From Mitsuaria sp. 7 (lineage in GTDB: Bacteria; Pseudomonadota; Gammaproteobacteria; Burkholderiales; Burkholderiaceae_C), in contig NZ_CP011514.1 of assembly GCF_001653795.1 (NCBI RefSeq), positions 1,300,163 to 1,364,162 of the forward strand: 64,000 nt of DNA, written 5' to 3'. The position numbers and the translations under genes are program-made. The notes beneath the pieces were generated by a model. The model had not been told where the DNA came from. It saw only the letters and a program-made list of their open reading frames with translations, and ran no database searches. How positions within the stretch are numbered: the stretch's first letter is position 1; the number at the start of each line of letters is the position of its first letter. Positions 54,526-61,808 of the stretch are shown here, one piece after another.

Positions 54526-55041
54526 TCACTGCGGCCAGCAGGCGTTGGACTGCTCGACGCCCTGCGCGTCGAAGCCGGTCGTGGTGACGGAACCGACCTC
54601 GAGCCGCAGCGTCAGCACGCGGCACTTCGCGTCCGCGGTCTGACTGCCTTGCGCTGTCGCCTCGACGCGGTAGCGGGTGGCATCGGCCTGAACGATCCGC
54701 AGTCGATAGAGACCGCTGGTCGTCGTCGCGGGCTGCTCGATGTCTTCCAGGCGGTCGGCGTATCGAGGGTTGCGCGAGCGGAAGCGTTCCTGCGCAAGCT
54801 GGATCGCCTGCAAGGCGTCACGCGCCTCGGCGCGACGGCCCTTCACGACCTGATCGCGGAAGCCGGGCAGCGTGAGCGTCGCCAGCACGGCCACGATCGC
54901 CAGCACGGTCAGCAGCTCGATCAGCGAAAAGCCGCGGCGTTTGATCCAGGCGGTCGTTCGCTCATCCATGCGCTCATCCATGCGCGCGGTCATGCGATGG
55001 TTCATGCGATGGCTCAAGGGATGGTTCGTGCGCGCGGTCAT
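54526..55041 (-). CDS. pilE: PilE-type pilin with repeated N-terminal leader
   Basis: 171 aa from ATG 55041. The mature region starts FSLIELLTVLAIVAVLATLTLPGF, the PilE/GspG pattern with Glu +5, followed by RRAEARDALQAIQLAQERFRSRNPRYAD, characteristic of Burkholderiales PilE-like minor pilins. The leader is an unusual 37 residues made of short repeats (MTAR, HRMNHRM, MDERMDER), with five in-frame ATGs (residues 1, 13, 17, 21, 25); starting at residue 25 (54969) gives an ordinary 13-residue leader. The first ATG overlaps the fimT stop as ATGA. Confidence 0.87.
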   Translation of the reverse strand: MTARTNHPLSHRMNHRMTARMDERMDERTTAWIKRRGFSLIELLTVLAIVAVLATLTLPGFRDQVVKGRRAEARDALQAIQLAQERFRSRNPRYADRLEDIEQPATTTSGLYRLRIVQADATRYRVEATAQGSQTADAKCRVLTLRLEVGSVTTTGFDAQGVEQSNACWPQ

Positions 55042-55646
55042 GTGCACCTCGGCAGGCGGTTCAGCGCGCCATCGGGCGTGCAGCTGCGCACGCGGCCCGT
55101 GATGCTGACGATGTGACGGACCGAGCCGATGCCGGCCATGCGGACCTCCACCGTGCCGCTGACCGACACGGTCCCCTGGCGTCCGCTGAACAGCATCGAG
55201 GGCACGTTGGCCGTGACCTCCGGCCGGCCGAGGTCGCGCACCCATCGCACCTGCTTGATCGCCTGCGCCTCGGCGCGGCAGGTGGGCGGCGCGTCCAGAT
55301 GGCAGTCGCAGCCGCCGGCGGCCCCGGTGTGCAGCACGTAGCAGCGTCCGCTGCCACTGACGGCGGATTCATCGCCGCCGAATCGCAGGATCACATTGCG
55401 CGAGCCCTGGATCGCCTCGCTGCGCGCGAGCTGAAGATCGCCGAGGACCGCCTGCGCGGCGTTCGCGAGTCGTTGACGCCACAGCCAGTCGCGCAGTTCG
55501 GGCCCGGCGAGCAGGGCCACGAGCACGACCAGCGCAACGCTGACCAGCACTTCGATGAGGCTGATGCCGCGCGGGGCGGTCAGGGCAGGGGATGTGAACG
55601 GGGAAGCGGAGGACGGAGCGGAGGGCGGAGCGGTGGAGGGCTGCAA
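55038..55646 (-). CDS. fimT: FimT/GspH-family minor pilin
   Basis: 202 aa; TTG start with GGGAG at 7 nt. After a Ser/Pro/Ala-rich leader ending APRG comes ISLIEVLVSVALVVLVALLAGPEL, with Glu +5. The QRLANAAQAVLGDLQLARSEAIQGSRNVILRF block is the FimT/GspH hallmark. Cysteines are paired (CYVLH...CDCH, CTPD...RCT). FimT/FimU proteins sit at the pilus tip and can bind DNA in transformation. It is first of the five pilin genes and 238 nt downstream of nrdR. Confidence 0.9.
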   Translation of the reverse strand: MQPSTAPPSAPSSASPFTSPALTAPRGISLIEVLVSVALVVLVALLAGPELRDWLWRQRLANAAQAVLGDLQLARSEAIQGSRNVILRFGGDESAVSGSGRCYVLHTGAAGGCDCHLDAPPTCRAEAQAIKQVRWVRDLGRPEVTANVPSMLFSGRQGTVSVSGTVEVRMAGIGSVRHIVSITGRVRSCTPDGALNRLPRCT

Positions 55647-55884
55647 GGAAGATCTCCCGAAGAGTTGCTGAGAACTCTAGGGAGATGGCCTGCGTTGCGC
55701 TTCGCCTTCAGGAGGGAAACGCCGACCCGCTGAAGGGGGCCGGCTTTTGGGGGAGAAGTCGGGCAGAAAACGGGCGGAAACGGAGGCGATGGGGGATACG
55801 CCTGAAATGCCCGTGAAGGGCGCGTGATCCCGGACCACGCGCTGACGAACTGGGGGGGCTGCTCAGCGGTCGCTGAGCGCTCGC

Positions 55885-56328
55885 TCAGATGTCGCGGATC
55901 AGCTGCCGGAACTCGTCGACGTCCTCGAACGAGCGGTACACCGACGCGAAGCGCACGTAGGCGACCTTGTCGATGCGCTTGAGCTCGCGCATCACGTGCT
56001 CGCCCAGCTTGGTCGACGGGATCTCGCGCACGCCCGTGCTGAGCAGCTTCTCCTGGATGCGCTCCAGCGCCGCGTCGATCTGCTCGATGCTCACCGGCCG
56101 CTTGCGCAGCGCCAGCGTCATCGACGCGCGCAGCTTGCCCATGTCGAACTCGGCGCGCGTGCCGTCCTTCTTCACGACCATGGGCAGCGCGATGTCCGCG
56201 CGCTCGTAGGTCGTGAAGCGCTTGTCACAGGACTGGCAGCGACGGCGGCGACGGACCACGTCGCCTTCGTCGGACTCCCGGGTCTCCGACACTTGCGTGT
56301 CACCGTGACCGCAGAACGGGCATCGCAT
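55885..56328 (-). CDS. nrdR: Transcriptional repressor NrdR
   Basis: 147 aa. The zinc ribbon has C3, C6, C31 and C34 (MRCPFCGH and [10 protein letters not shown]), followed by [18 protein letters not shown] and an ATP-cone domain (~49-139) that senses ATP/dATP. It represses ribonucleotide reductase genes by binding NrdR boxes. It lies 16 nt after glyA, an arrangement conserved in many proteobacteria. Full length and intact. Confidence 0.98.
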   Translation of the reverse strand: MRCPFCGHGDTQVSETRESDEGDVVRRRRRCQSCDKRFTTYERADIALPMVVKKDGTRAEFDMGKLRASMTLALRKRPVSIEQIDAALERIQEKLLSTGVREIPSTKLGEHVMRELKRIDKVAYVRFASVYRSFEDVDEFRQLIRDI

Positions 56329-56344
56329 GCGCCGCGGCCCCGCT

Positions 56345-57595
56345 TCAGCGGTAGACCGGGAACTGACGCGTCAGCTCGGCCACCTGCTCGCGCACGCGGG
56401 CCAGGTTGGCCTCGTCATGCGGGTTGTCCAGCACGTCGGCGATCAGGTGGGCGGTCTTGCGGACCTGCTCCTCCTTGAAGCCGCGCGTGGTCATGGCCGG
56501 CGTGCCCAGGCGGACGCCGCTGGTCACCATCGGCTTCTGCGGGTCGTTCGGGATGCCGTTCTTGTTGCAGGTCATGTGGGCGGCGCCCAGGATGGCCTCG
56601 GCTTCCTTGCCGGTCAGGTTCTTCGGACGCAGGTCGACCAGCATCACGTGGCTTTCCGTGCGGCCGGAGACGATGCGCAGGCCGCGCTCGATCAGCGTGT
56701 CGGCCAGCACCTTGGCGTTGGCGACGACCTGCTGCTGGTAGGCCTTGAACTCGGGTGTCAGCGCCTCCTTGAAGGCCACCGCCTTGCCGGCGATGACGTG
56801 CATCAGCGGACCGCCCTGGATGCCGGGGAAGATCGCCGAGTTGATCTTCTTGGCGATCGCTTCGTCGTTGGTCAGGATGATGCCGCCGCGCGGGCCGCGC
56901 AGGCTCTTGTGCGTCGTGGAGGTGACGACGTCGGCATGCGGCAGCGGGTTCGGGTAGGCGCCCGCGGCGATCAGGCCGGCGTAGTGCGCCATGTCCACCA
57001 TGAAGTAGGCGCCGATCTCCTTGGCGATCTTGCCGAAGCGCTCGAAGTCGATGCGCAGCGAGTACGCCGAGGCGCCCGCGATGATCAGCTTGGGCTTCTT
57101 CTCGCGCGCCAGCGCTTCCATCGCGTCGTAGTCGATCTCTTCCTTGGCGTCCAGGCCGTAGGAGATGACGTTGAACCACTTGCCGCTCATGTTCAGCGCC
57201 ATGCCGTGGGTCAGGTGGCCGCCTTCGGCCAGGCTCATGCCCATGATGGTGTCGCCGGGCTGCAGCAGCGCGAAGAACACGCCCTGGTTGGCCTGCGAGC
57301 CGCTGTTGGGCTGCACGTTGGCGAACTCGGCGCCGTAGAGCTGCTTCAGGCGGTCGATCGCCAGCTGCTCGACGATGTCCACGTACTCGCAGCCGCCGTA
57401 GTAGCGCTTGCCGGGGTAGCCCTCGGCGTACTTGTTGGTCAGCTGGCTGCCCTGGGCTTCCATCACCGCCGGAGAGGTGTAGTTCTCCGAGGCGATCAGC
57501 TCGATGTGGTCTTCCTGGCGCCGGGTCTCCTGCTGGATGGCAGCGAAGACTTCGGCATCGACGGTGGCGAGGGTCTGTTGGGTGCGGTCAAACAT
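56345..57595 (-). CDS. glyA: Serine hydroxymethyltransferase GlyA
   Basis: 416 aa, usual length. The PLP lysine is K230 in [35 protein letters not shown] and [10 protein letters not shown].. motifs are standard. It converts serine and tetrahydrofolate to glycine and methylenetetrahydrofolate, feeding purine and thymidylate synthesis. A ZTP-type riboswitch lies ~100-190 nt upstream of the start in its leader, consistent with folate-stress control. It precedes nrdR by 16 nt. Confidence 0.98.
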   Translation of the reverse strand: MFDRTQQTLATVDAEVFAAIQQETRRQEDHIELIASENYTSPAVMEAQGSQLTNKYAEGYPGKRYYGGCEYVDIVEQLAIDRLKQLYGAEFANVQPNSGSQANQGVFFALLQPGDTIMGMSLAEGGHLTHGMALNMSGKWFNVISYGLDAKEEIDYDAMEALAREKKPKLIIAGASAYSLRIDFERFGKIAKEIGAYFMVDMAHYAGLIAAGAYPNPLPHADVVTSTTHKSLRGPRGGIILTNDEAIAKKINSAIFPGIQGGPLMHVIAGKAVAFKEALTPEFKAYQQQVVANAKVLADTLIERGLRIVSGRTESHVMLVDLRPKNLTGKEAEAILGAAHMTCNKNGIPNDPQKPMVTSGVRLGTPAMTTRGFKEEQVRKTAHLIADVLDNPHDEANLARVREQVAELTRQFPVYR

Positions 57596-57697
57596 GATGA
57601 TGTCGGCTCAAGGGTTGGCGCCGCCCGGCCGTCAACGCATCGTCGTGGTCGCCGGTCAAGGATGACAGGGCGACCCGGCGACGGAGGACGGAACGAC

Positions 57698-57785
57698 GGC
57701 GGCCCAGGCGAACGGCACGGACAGCCAGGGAGATCCCCGGCCGTTCGCGCTTCCCGGTGGTGGCCCACCTCGGGCGACGCCTGCG
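57698..57785 (-). promoter_or_regulatory. ZTP (pfl motif) riboswitch in the glyA leader
   Basis: On the minus strand the leader holds GGUGGGCCACCACCGGGAAGCG (57748-57769 region) and, after a variable linker, GCCGUUCGCCUGGGCC (57701-57716). These match the two conserved blocks of the ZTP/pfl aptamer (CCACnGGGnAGC and GCCGnnCGCCUGGGC), and glyA is one of the commonest genes under this riboswitch. ZTP/ZMP accumulation signals 10-formyl-tetrahydrofolate shortage and would raise glyA expression. No classical U-tract terminator is visible before the start, so control may be at translation or through another structure. Confidence 0.75.
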
Positions 57786-57807
57786 CCGGAGACAGATCCG
57801 TCTCCGG
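57786..57807. other. Perfect hairpin CCGGAGAC-N6-GTCTCCGG just 5' of the glyA riboswitch
   Basis: Eight-bp arms with a 6-nt loop, directly adjacent to the predicted aptamer. It may be an extra helix (P0) of the leader RNA or a separate binding site. Confidence 0.6.
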
Positions 57808-57926
57808 TCAGGGCGCCCTGATCGCCAGTTGCGCGAAGCCCGCAGTGTAGCCGCACCAGCCAGGGGCGCCGGCCGACTCGTGACATTGTTCCCACGGCAG
57901 TGGGGCGTAGGCTTCACCCAATGAAG

Positions 57927-57951
57927 AACGGGTTCCGATGGAACCCGTTTT
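57927..57951 (-). terminator. Hairpin terminator downstream of the lytic transglycosylase gene
   Basis: AACGGGTTCC and GGAACCCGTT form a 10-bp stem with a 3-nt loop, 46 nt after the transglycosylase stop (57995). The minus-strand tail is CTTC rather than a U-run, so termination may be weak; on the plus strand the stem is followed by TTTT. Confidence 0.6.
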
Positions 57952-57994
57952 CAGGACTGCGCCCCATGGCGTCGGAAGACCGGGGAACGTCCGC

Positions 57995-58843
57995 TCAGTG
58001 CATGACGGTCATCGCGACCTGCTCGCCGGTCGACGCCGGCGCGGACGCCGGCTCGCGGATCGGGCGCGGCGCCGACGGGCTGACGTTGCGGCCCTGGGCG
58101 ACGGCCTTCAGCAGGTCCTGCTCGGCCAGCACGCGCGAGGCGTAGCCGGTGTCGTCGGGCAGGTTGGCGGCGCCGACGTAGCGGCGCAGGCCTTCCTCCA
58201 GGCTGCCGGCGCGCTGGATGCATTCCTTGAGCACCTGCACGCCGACGCGCAGGTTGGTGACCGGGTCGAAGGCGGCGAAGTTGCCGCCGAAGGCCTCGTA
58301 CTTGTCGTCGTGGACGCGCGTCATGACCTGCATCAGGCCCTGGGCGCCGACGGCGCTCTGGGCGAAGGGGTTGAAGCCCGATTCGATCGCCATGATGGAC
58401 AGGATCAGCGTCGGCTCGACGCGGGCGCGCTGGCCGACTTCCCAGGCTTCCTTGACCAGGCGGCTGACAGGCTCCGGCGCGACGCGGTAGCGGCGGGCCA
58501 GGTAGTTGGCCACCAGCGCCTGCTGTCGGGTGAGCTCCTTCGGATCCACTGCGGTGGCACGGGTGATCGCGTCGGGCTCGGCCATCAGGGCGAGCACGTC
58601 GCCGGAGGCTTCGACGCGGGCCTCGTGGCGGGCATTCAGCCACCCCAGCACCTGGCCTTCCAGTTGCTGGCGCAGGTCGGCCTGGCTGGCGAAGACCAGC
58701 CCGACGGCGACGACGGCGAAGCCCACCAGGGCGAGCGTGTTGTGACTGACGACCAGGAGGCCCTGGCCGATGTCCTTGACGAAAAGCACCAGGGCGGCTT
58801 GCGCCTGGCGGGGCAGGGATAGCAGGTCTGAACGCGCTGTCAT
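57995..58843 (-). CDS. Membrane-anchored SLT-type lytic transglycosylase
   Basis: 282 aa; ATG 58843 follows AAAGGAG at good spacing, which decides the start over a longer open frame. One N-terminal membrane helix (~34-53, NTLALVGFAVVAVGLVFASQ) anchors the enzyme facing the periplasm. The SLT domain (~140-250) has catalytic E154 in IMAIESGFNPFAQ and the GAQGLMQVM motif. The C-terminus is Pro/Ala-rich. It cleaves peptidoglycan glycan strands with 1,6-anhydro product formation. It is monocistronic between glyA's leader and ubiD. Confidence 0.92.
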   Translation of the reverse strand: MTARSDLLSLPRQAQAALVLFVKDIGQGLLVVSHNTLALVGFAVVAVGLVFASQADLRQQLEGQVLGWLNARHEARVEASGDVLALMAEPDAITRATAVDPKELTRQQALVANYLARRYRVAPEPVSRLVKEAWEVGQRARVEPTLILSIMAIESGFNPFAQSAVGAQGLMQVMTRVHDDKYEAFGGNFAAFDPVTNLRVGVQVLKECIQRAGSLEEGLRRYVGAANLPDDTGYASRVLAEQDLLKAVAQGRNVSPSAPRPIREPASAPASTGEQVAMTVMH

Positions 58844-58957
58844 GCGACTCCTTTCTTCGACCACACCCGGTGTTTGTCTGGCGAGCCGCTCGAAGCGTTC
58901 ACTCGCGAAACAGCCACCTGGGGGTGGTGATAATGGGCCGGCTCGGGCGTCGTCGAC

Positions 58958-58988
58958 AGCCTGGAGGGCTCTCAGAGGGCTCCAGGCT
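58958..58988. other. Strong hairpin AGCCTGGAG/CTCCAGGCT in the 306-nt divergent gap
   Basis: Nine-bp perfect arms separated by 13 nt that contain a further CTCT/AGAG pairing. It lies 115 nt from the transglycosylase start and 162 nt from ubiD. No U-run follows on either strand. Apart from this hairpin and an A/T-richer stretch near 59090-59150 (probably the ubiD promoter), the gap 58844-59149 shows nothing recognisable. Confidence 0.5.
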
Positions 58989-59149
58989 CTTGATGCGACA
59001 GACGGGCGATCCAGCGTCCATTGGCAGCACACCGGTTTTGCGTCCCACAGCAAAGACCGGGATAACCCTGGGGTCAGGGCAGGGCGCGATTTTATGGATC
59101 AAAAATAACCCGTCAACCGTATGGGCCTTGTTCTTAACTACTTTGGGTT

Positions 59150-60703
59150 ATGAAGTACCGAGATCTGCGTGACTTTATGGGCGCTTTGGAGGCCATGGGC
59201 GAGCTGCGCCGCGTGGCCGAGCCGGTGTCGCCGGTCCTCGAGATGACGGCCGTCAGCGACCTCGTCCTCAAGGCGGAGGGCCCGGCCCTGCTGTTCGAAC
59301 AGCCGACCGGCTATCGCATGCCGGTGCTGGCCAACCTGTTCGGCACCCCGAGACGGGTGGCGCTGGGCATGGGCGCCGAGTCGACCACCCAGTTGAGGGA
59401 GGTCGGCCAGCTGCTGGCGACGCTGAAGGAGCCGGAGCCGCCGCGCGGCCTGCGCGACGTGGGCAAGCTGGCCCAGATGGGCAAGGCGCTGTGGGACATG
59501 AAGCCGTCGCTGGTGAAGCGGCCGGCCTGCCAGGAGCAGGTGGTCGAGGGCGACGACGTCGACCTCAAGCGCCTGCCCATCCAGACCTGCTGGCCCGGCG
59601 ACGTCGGTCCGCTGCTGACCTGGGGTCTGGTGGTGACGCGGGGGCCGCAGAAGATCGCCAATCCGCGGCTGCGTCAGAACCTCGGTATCTATAGACAGCA
59701 GCTGATCGGGAAGCGGCAGCTGATCATGCGCTGGCTGGCCCATCGCGGGGGTGCCCTGGATTTCCGCGACTTCGGCATCGCGAATCCGGGACAGCCGTTC
59801 CCCATCGCCGTGGCGCTGGGCGCCGACCCGGCGACGACGCTGGGCGCGGTGACGCCGGTGCCGGACACGCTGTCCGAATACCAGTTCGCCGGCCTGCTGC
59901 GGGGCTCGCGGACCGAGGTCGCCGACACGAACGTCGGTGAGGCAGGCCGCATGCTGCAGGTGCCGGCGACGGCGGAGATCGTGCTCGAAGGCCATATCCC
60001 GCCGGCCGCGCCCGGCTTCACCGGCCACAGCGAGGACGGCATCCCGCTGAAGGAGAAGGGCGGCTACCTCCACGCGCTGGAAGGCCCTTACGGCGACCAC
60101 ACCGGCTATTACAACGAGCAGGACTGGTTCCCCGTCTTCGAGGTGAACCGGATCACGCAACGCGACGGCGCGATCTACCACTCGACCTACACCGGCAAGC
60201 CGCCCGACGAGCCCGCCGTGCTGGGCGTGGCGCTGAACGAGGTGTTCGTCCCCATTCTCCAGAAGCAGTTCCCGGAGATCGTCGACTTCTATCTGCCGCC
60301 GGAAGGCTGCAGCTACCGGATGGCGGTCATCTCGATCAAGAAGGCTTATCCGGGCCACGCCAAGCGGCTGATGTTCGGCCTGTGGAGCTACCTGCGCCAG
60401 TTCATGTACACGAAGTTCATCGTGATCGTCGACGAGGACGTCGACATCCGCAGCTGGCAGGACGTGATCTGGGCGATCACGACGCGCATGGACCCGGTGC
60501 GGGACACGACGCTGGTCGAAGGCACGCCGATCGACTACCTGGACTTCGCCTCCCCGGTGAGCGGCCTGGGCGGGAAGATGGGCCTGGACGCGACCAACAA
60601 GTGGCCGGGCGAGACGCCGCGCGAATGGGGCCGCGTGATCGAGATGCCGGCCGAGCAGAAAGCCCGTGCCGCGGATCTCTATCAGCGTTTGTTCGGGGGC
60701 TAG
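59150..60703 (+). CDS. ubiD: 4-hydroxy-3-polyprenylbenzoate decarboxylase UbiD
   Basis: 517 aa. [22 protein letters not shown] is the standard UbiD N-terminus. Other landmarks are [25 protein letters not shown], the prenylated-FMN binding region [19 protein letters not shown], and the catalytic-acid stretch with [10 protein letters not shown] and [11 protein letters not shown]. It decarboxylates the ubiquinone head-group precursor using prenyl-FMN made by UbiX, which is not in the window. There is no Shine-Dalgarno directly before the ATG. The 249-nt region after the stop (60704-60952) contains no gene or clear terminator. Confidence 0.97.
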   Translation: MKYRDLRDFMGALEAMGELRRVAEPVSPVLEMTAVSDLVLKAEGPALLFEQPTGYRMPVLANLFGTPRRVALGMGAESTTQLREVGQLLATLKEPEPPRGLRDVGKLAQMGKALWDMKPSLVKRPACQEQVVEGDDVDLKRLPIQTCWPGDVGPLLTWGLVVTRGPQKIANPRLRQNLGIYRQQLIGKRQLIMRWLAHRGGALDFRDFGIANPGQPFPIAVALGADPATTLGAVTPVPDTLSEYQFAGLLRGSRTEVADTNVGEAGRMLQVPATAEIVLEGHIPPAAPGFTGHSEDGIPLKEKGGYLHALEGPYGDHTGYYNEQDWFPVFEVNRITQRDGAIYHSTYTGKPPDEPAVLGVALNEVFVPILQKQFPEIVDFYLPPEGCSYRMAVISIKKAYPGHAKRLMFGLWSYLRQFMYTKFIVIVDEDVDIRSWQDVIWAITTRMDPVRDTTLVEGTPIDYLDFASPVSGLGGKMGLDATNKWPGETPREWGRVIEMPAEQKARAADLYQRLFGG

Positions 60704-60952
60704 GAAAGTACGGGTTCGGGCGGGTCAGGCCTTGAAAGGGCCGTCGCGCGGACCTACTGTTGTTGGGCCTTTCCGGCACTTCAACTGGCGCAGTCTCTGC
60801 GCGCCAGGAGCCCTGCGGCAATTCGCCGCGGAGCCCCAAAGGCGGCTGGTCCGCCCACCCCTTCCTCGTCCGGCACGCCCGGCGCGGAGGGGGTTTCTAT
60901 TTGGGTCGACGATGTCCTGTCGAGGGGTTCGACGCCTCGTCGCCCCGTCGGC

Positions 60953-61720
60953 TCAATGACCGCCGACGTAGCCCAGCCATTCGTAGCCCAGGTAACGCGC
61001 CCGCGAGATGCCCTCCTGCGAAGGCAGCAGGTCGCGCCATTCGAAGCCGGGCAGCGCCAGGCCGAGCGGTGCGGGGACGACTTCCACCTCCGGCGGCAGC
61101 GCCTCGCGGAAGGCGCGCAGCGAGCGGCGCATGTGCACGTCGTGCGTGACCAGCACGACGCGCCGGATCGGCTGCCCGCGCAGCAGTTCGGCGGTGAATT
61201 CGGCGTTCTCGCGGGTGTCGGTGGCGCGGTCTTCCTTGGCCGCGAGCGTGAAGCCGAATTCCTGTGCCGCGGTGCGCTCGGCCAGGGCCGCTTCGGTCAT
61301 GCGCTCGTCCGACGAGTCGCGCGGCGTGCCGCCGGTGAACATCAGCGGGATGCCGGTCTGCCGCGACAGCCAGATGCCGTAACGCAGCCGCTCGATCGAC
61401 AGGGCCTTGAGCTGGGCGCCGCCGTATTCCGGCATCAGCTTGCGCGCGCCGCCGCCTAGCACCACGATCATGGTCTCCTTCGGCGGAACGTCCTTCAGAC
61501 GCTCGACCTGCACGGCCTGCTGAGGCCCCAGCAGCCGGTCCTGCAGCCACAGTGCGCCGAGCTCGGTGCTGCCGATCCACACGGCGATCAGTCCGGTCGC
61601 GAACAACGCACCGGAGAGCCAGCGGCGGCGGTGCCGCAGCCACCACGCGAGCAGCAGCAGCGGAAAGGCGCCGGTGGGCGGCAGCAGGAGCGCCGCGACC
61701 GCATGTATCAGGTCGTTCAT
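60953..61720 (-). CDS. YdcF/SanA-family (DUF218) membrane protein
   Basis: 255 aa. Two N-terminal hydrophobic helices (~5-28 and ~35-56) are followed by the DUF218 domain (~80-240): IVVLGGGARKLMPEY, LRYGIWLSRQTGIPLMFTGGTP, and RRVVLVTHDVHMRRSLRAF. Family members include E. coli YdcF, SanA and ElyC, linked to envelope integrity. The domain has a Rossmann-like fold with likely nucleotide or sugar ligands, but the reaction is unknown. It is divergent from the DUF748 gene across 88 nt, and both relate to the envelope. Confidence 0.88.
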   Translation of the reverse strand: MNDLIHAVAALLLPPTGAFPLLLLAWWLRHRRRWLSGALFATGLIAVWIGSTELGALWLQDRLLGPQQAVQVERLKDVPPKETMIVVLGGGARKLMPEYGGAQLKALSIERLRYGIWLSRQTGIPLMFTGGTPRDSSDERMTEAALAERTAAQEFGFTLAAKEDRATDTRENAEFTAELLRGQPIRRVVLVTHDVHMRRSLRAFREALPPEVEVVPAPLGLALPGFEWRDLLPSQEGISRARYLGYEWLGYVGGH

Positions 61721-61808
61721 CGAGAGCCGGGGATCGGTGTCAGGTGTTGAGGCCCGCCAGCATAATCAGCTTCCTTGACGACTCGTCCGGGTTCCGCCGG
61801 CTGCTCCC

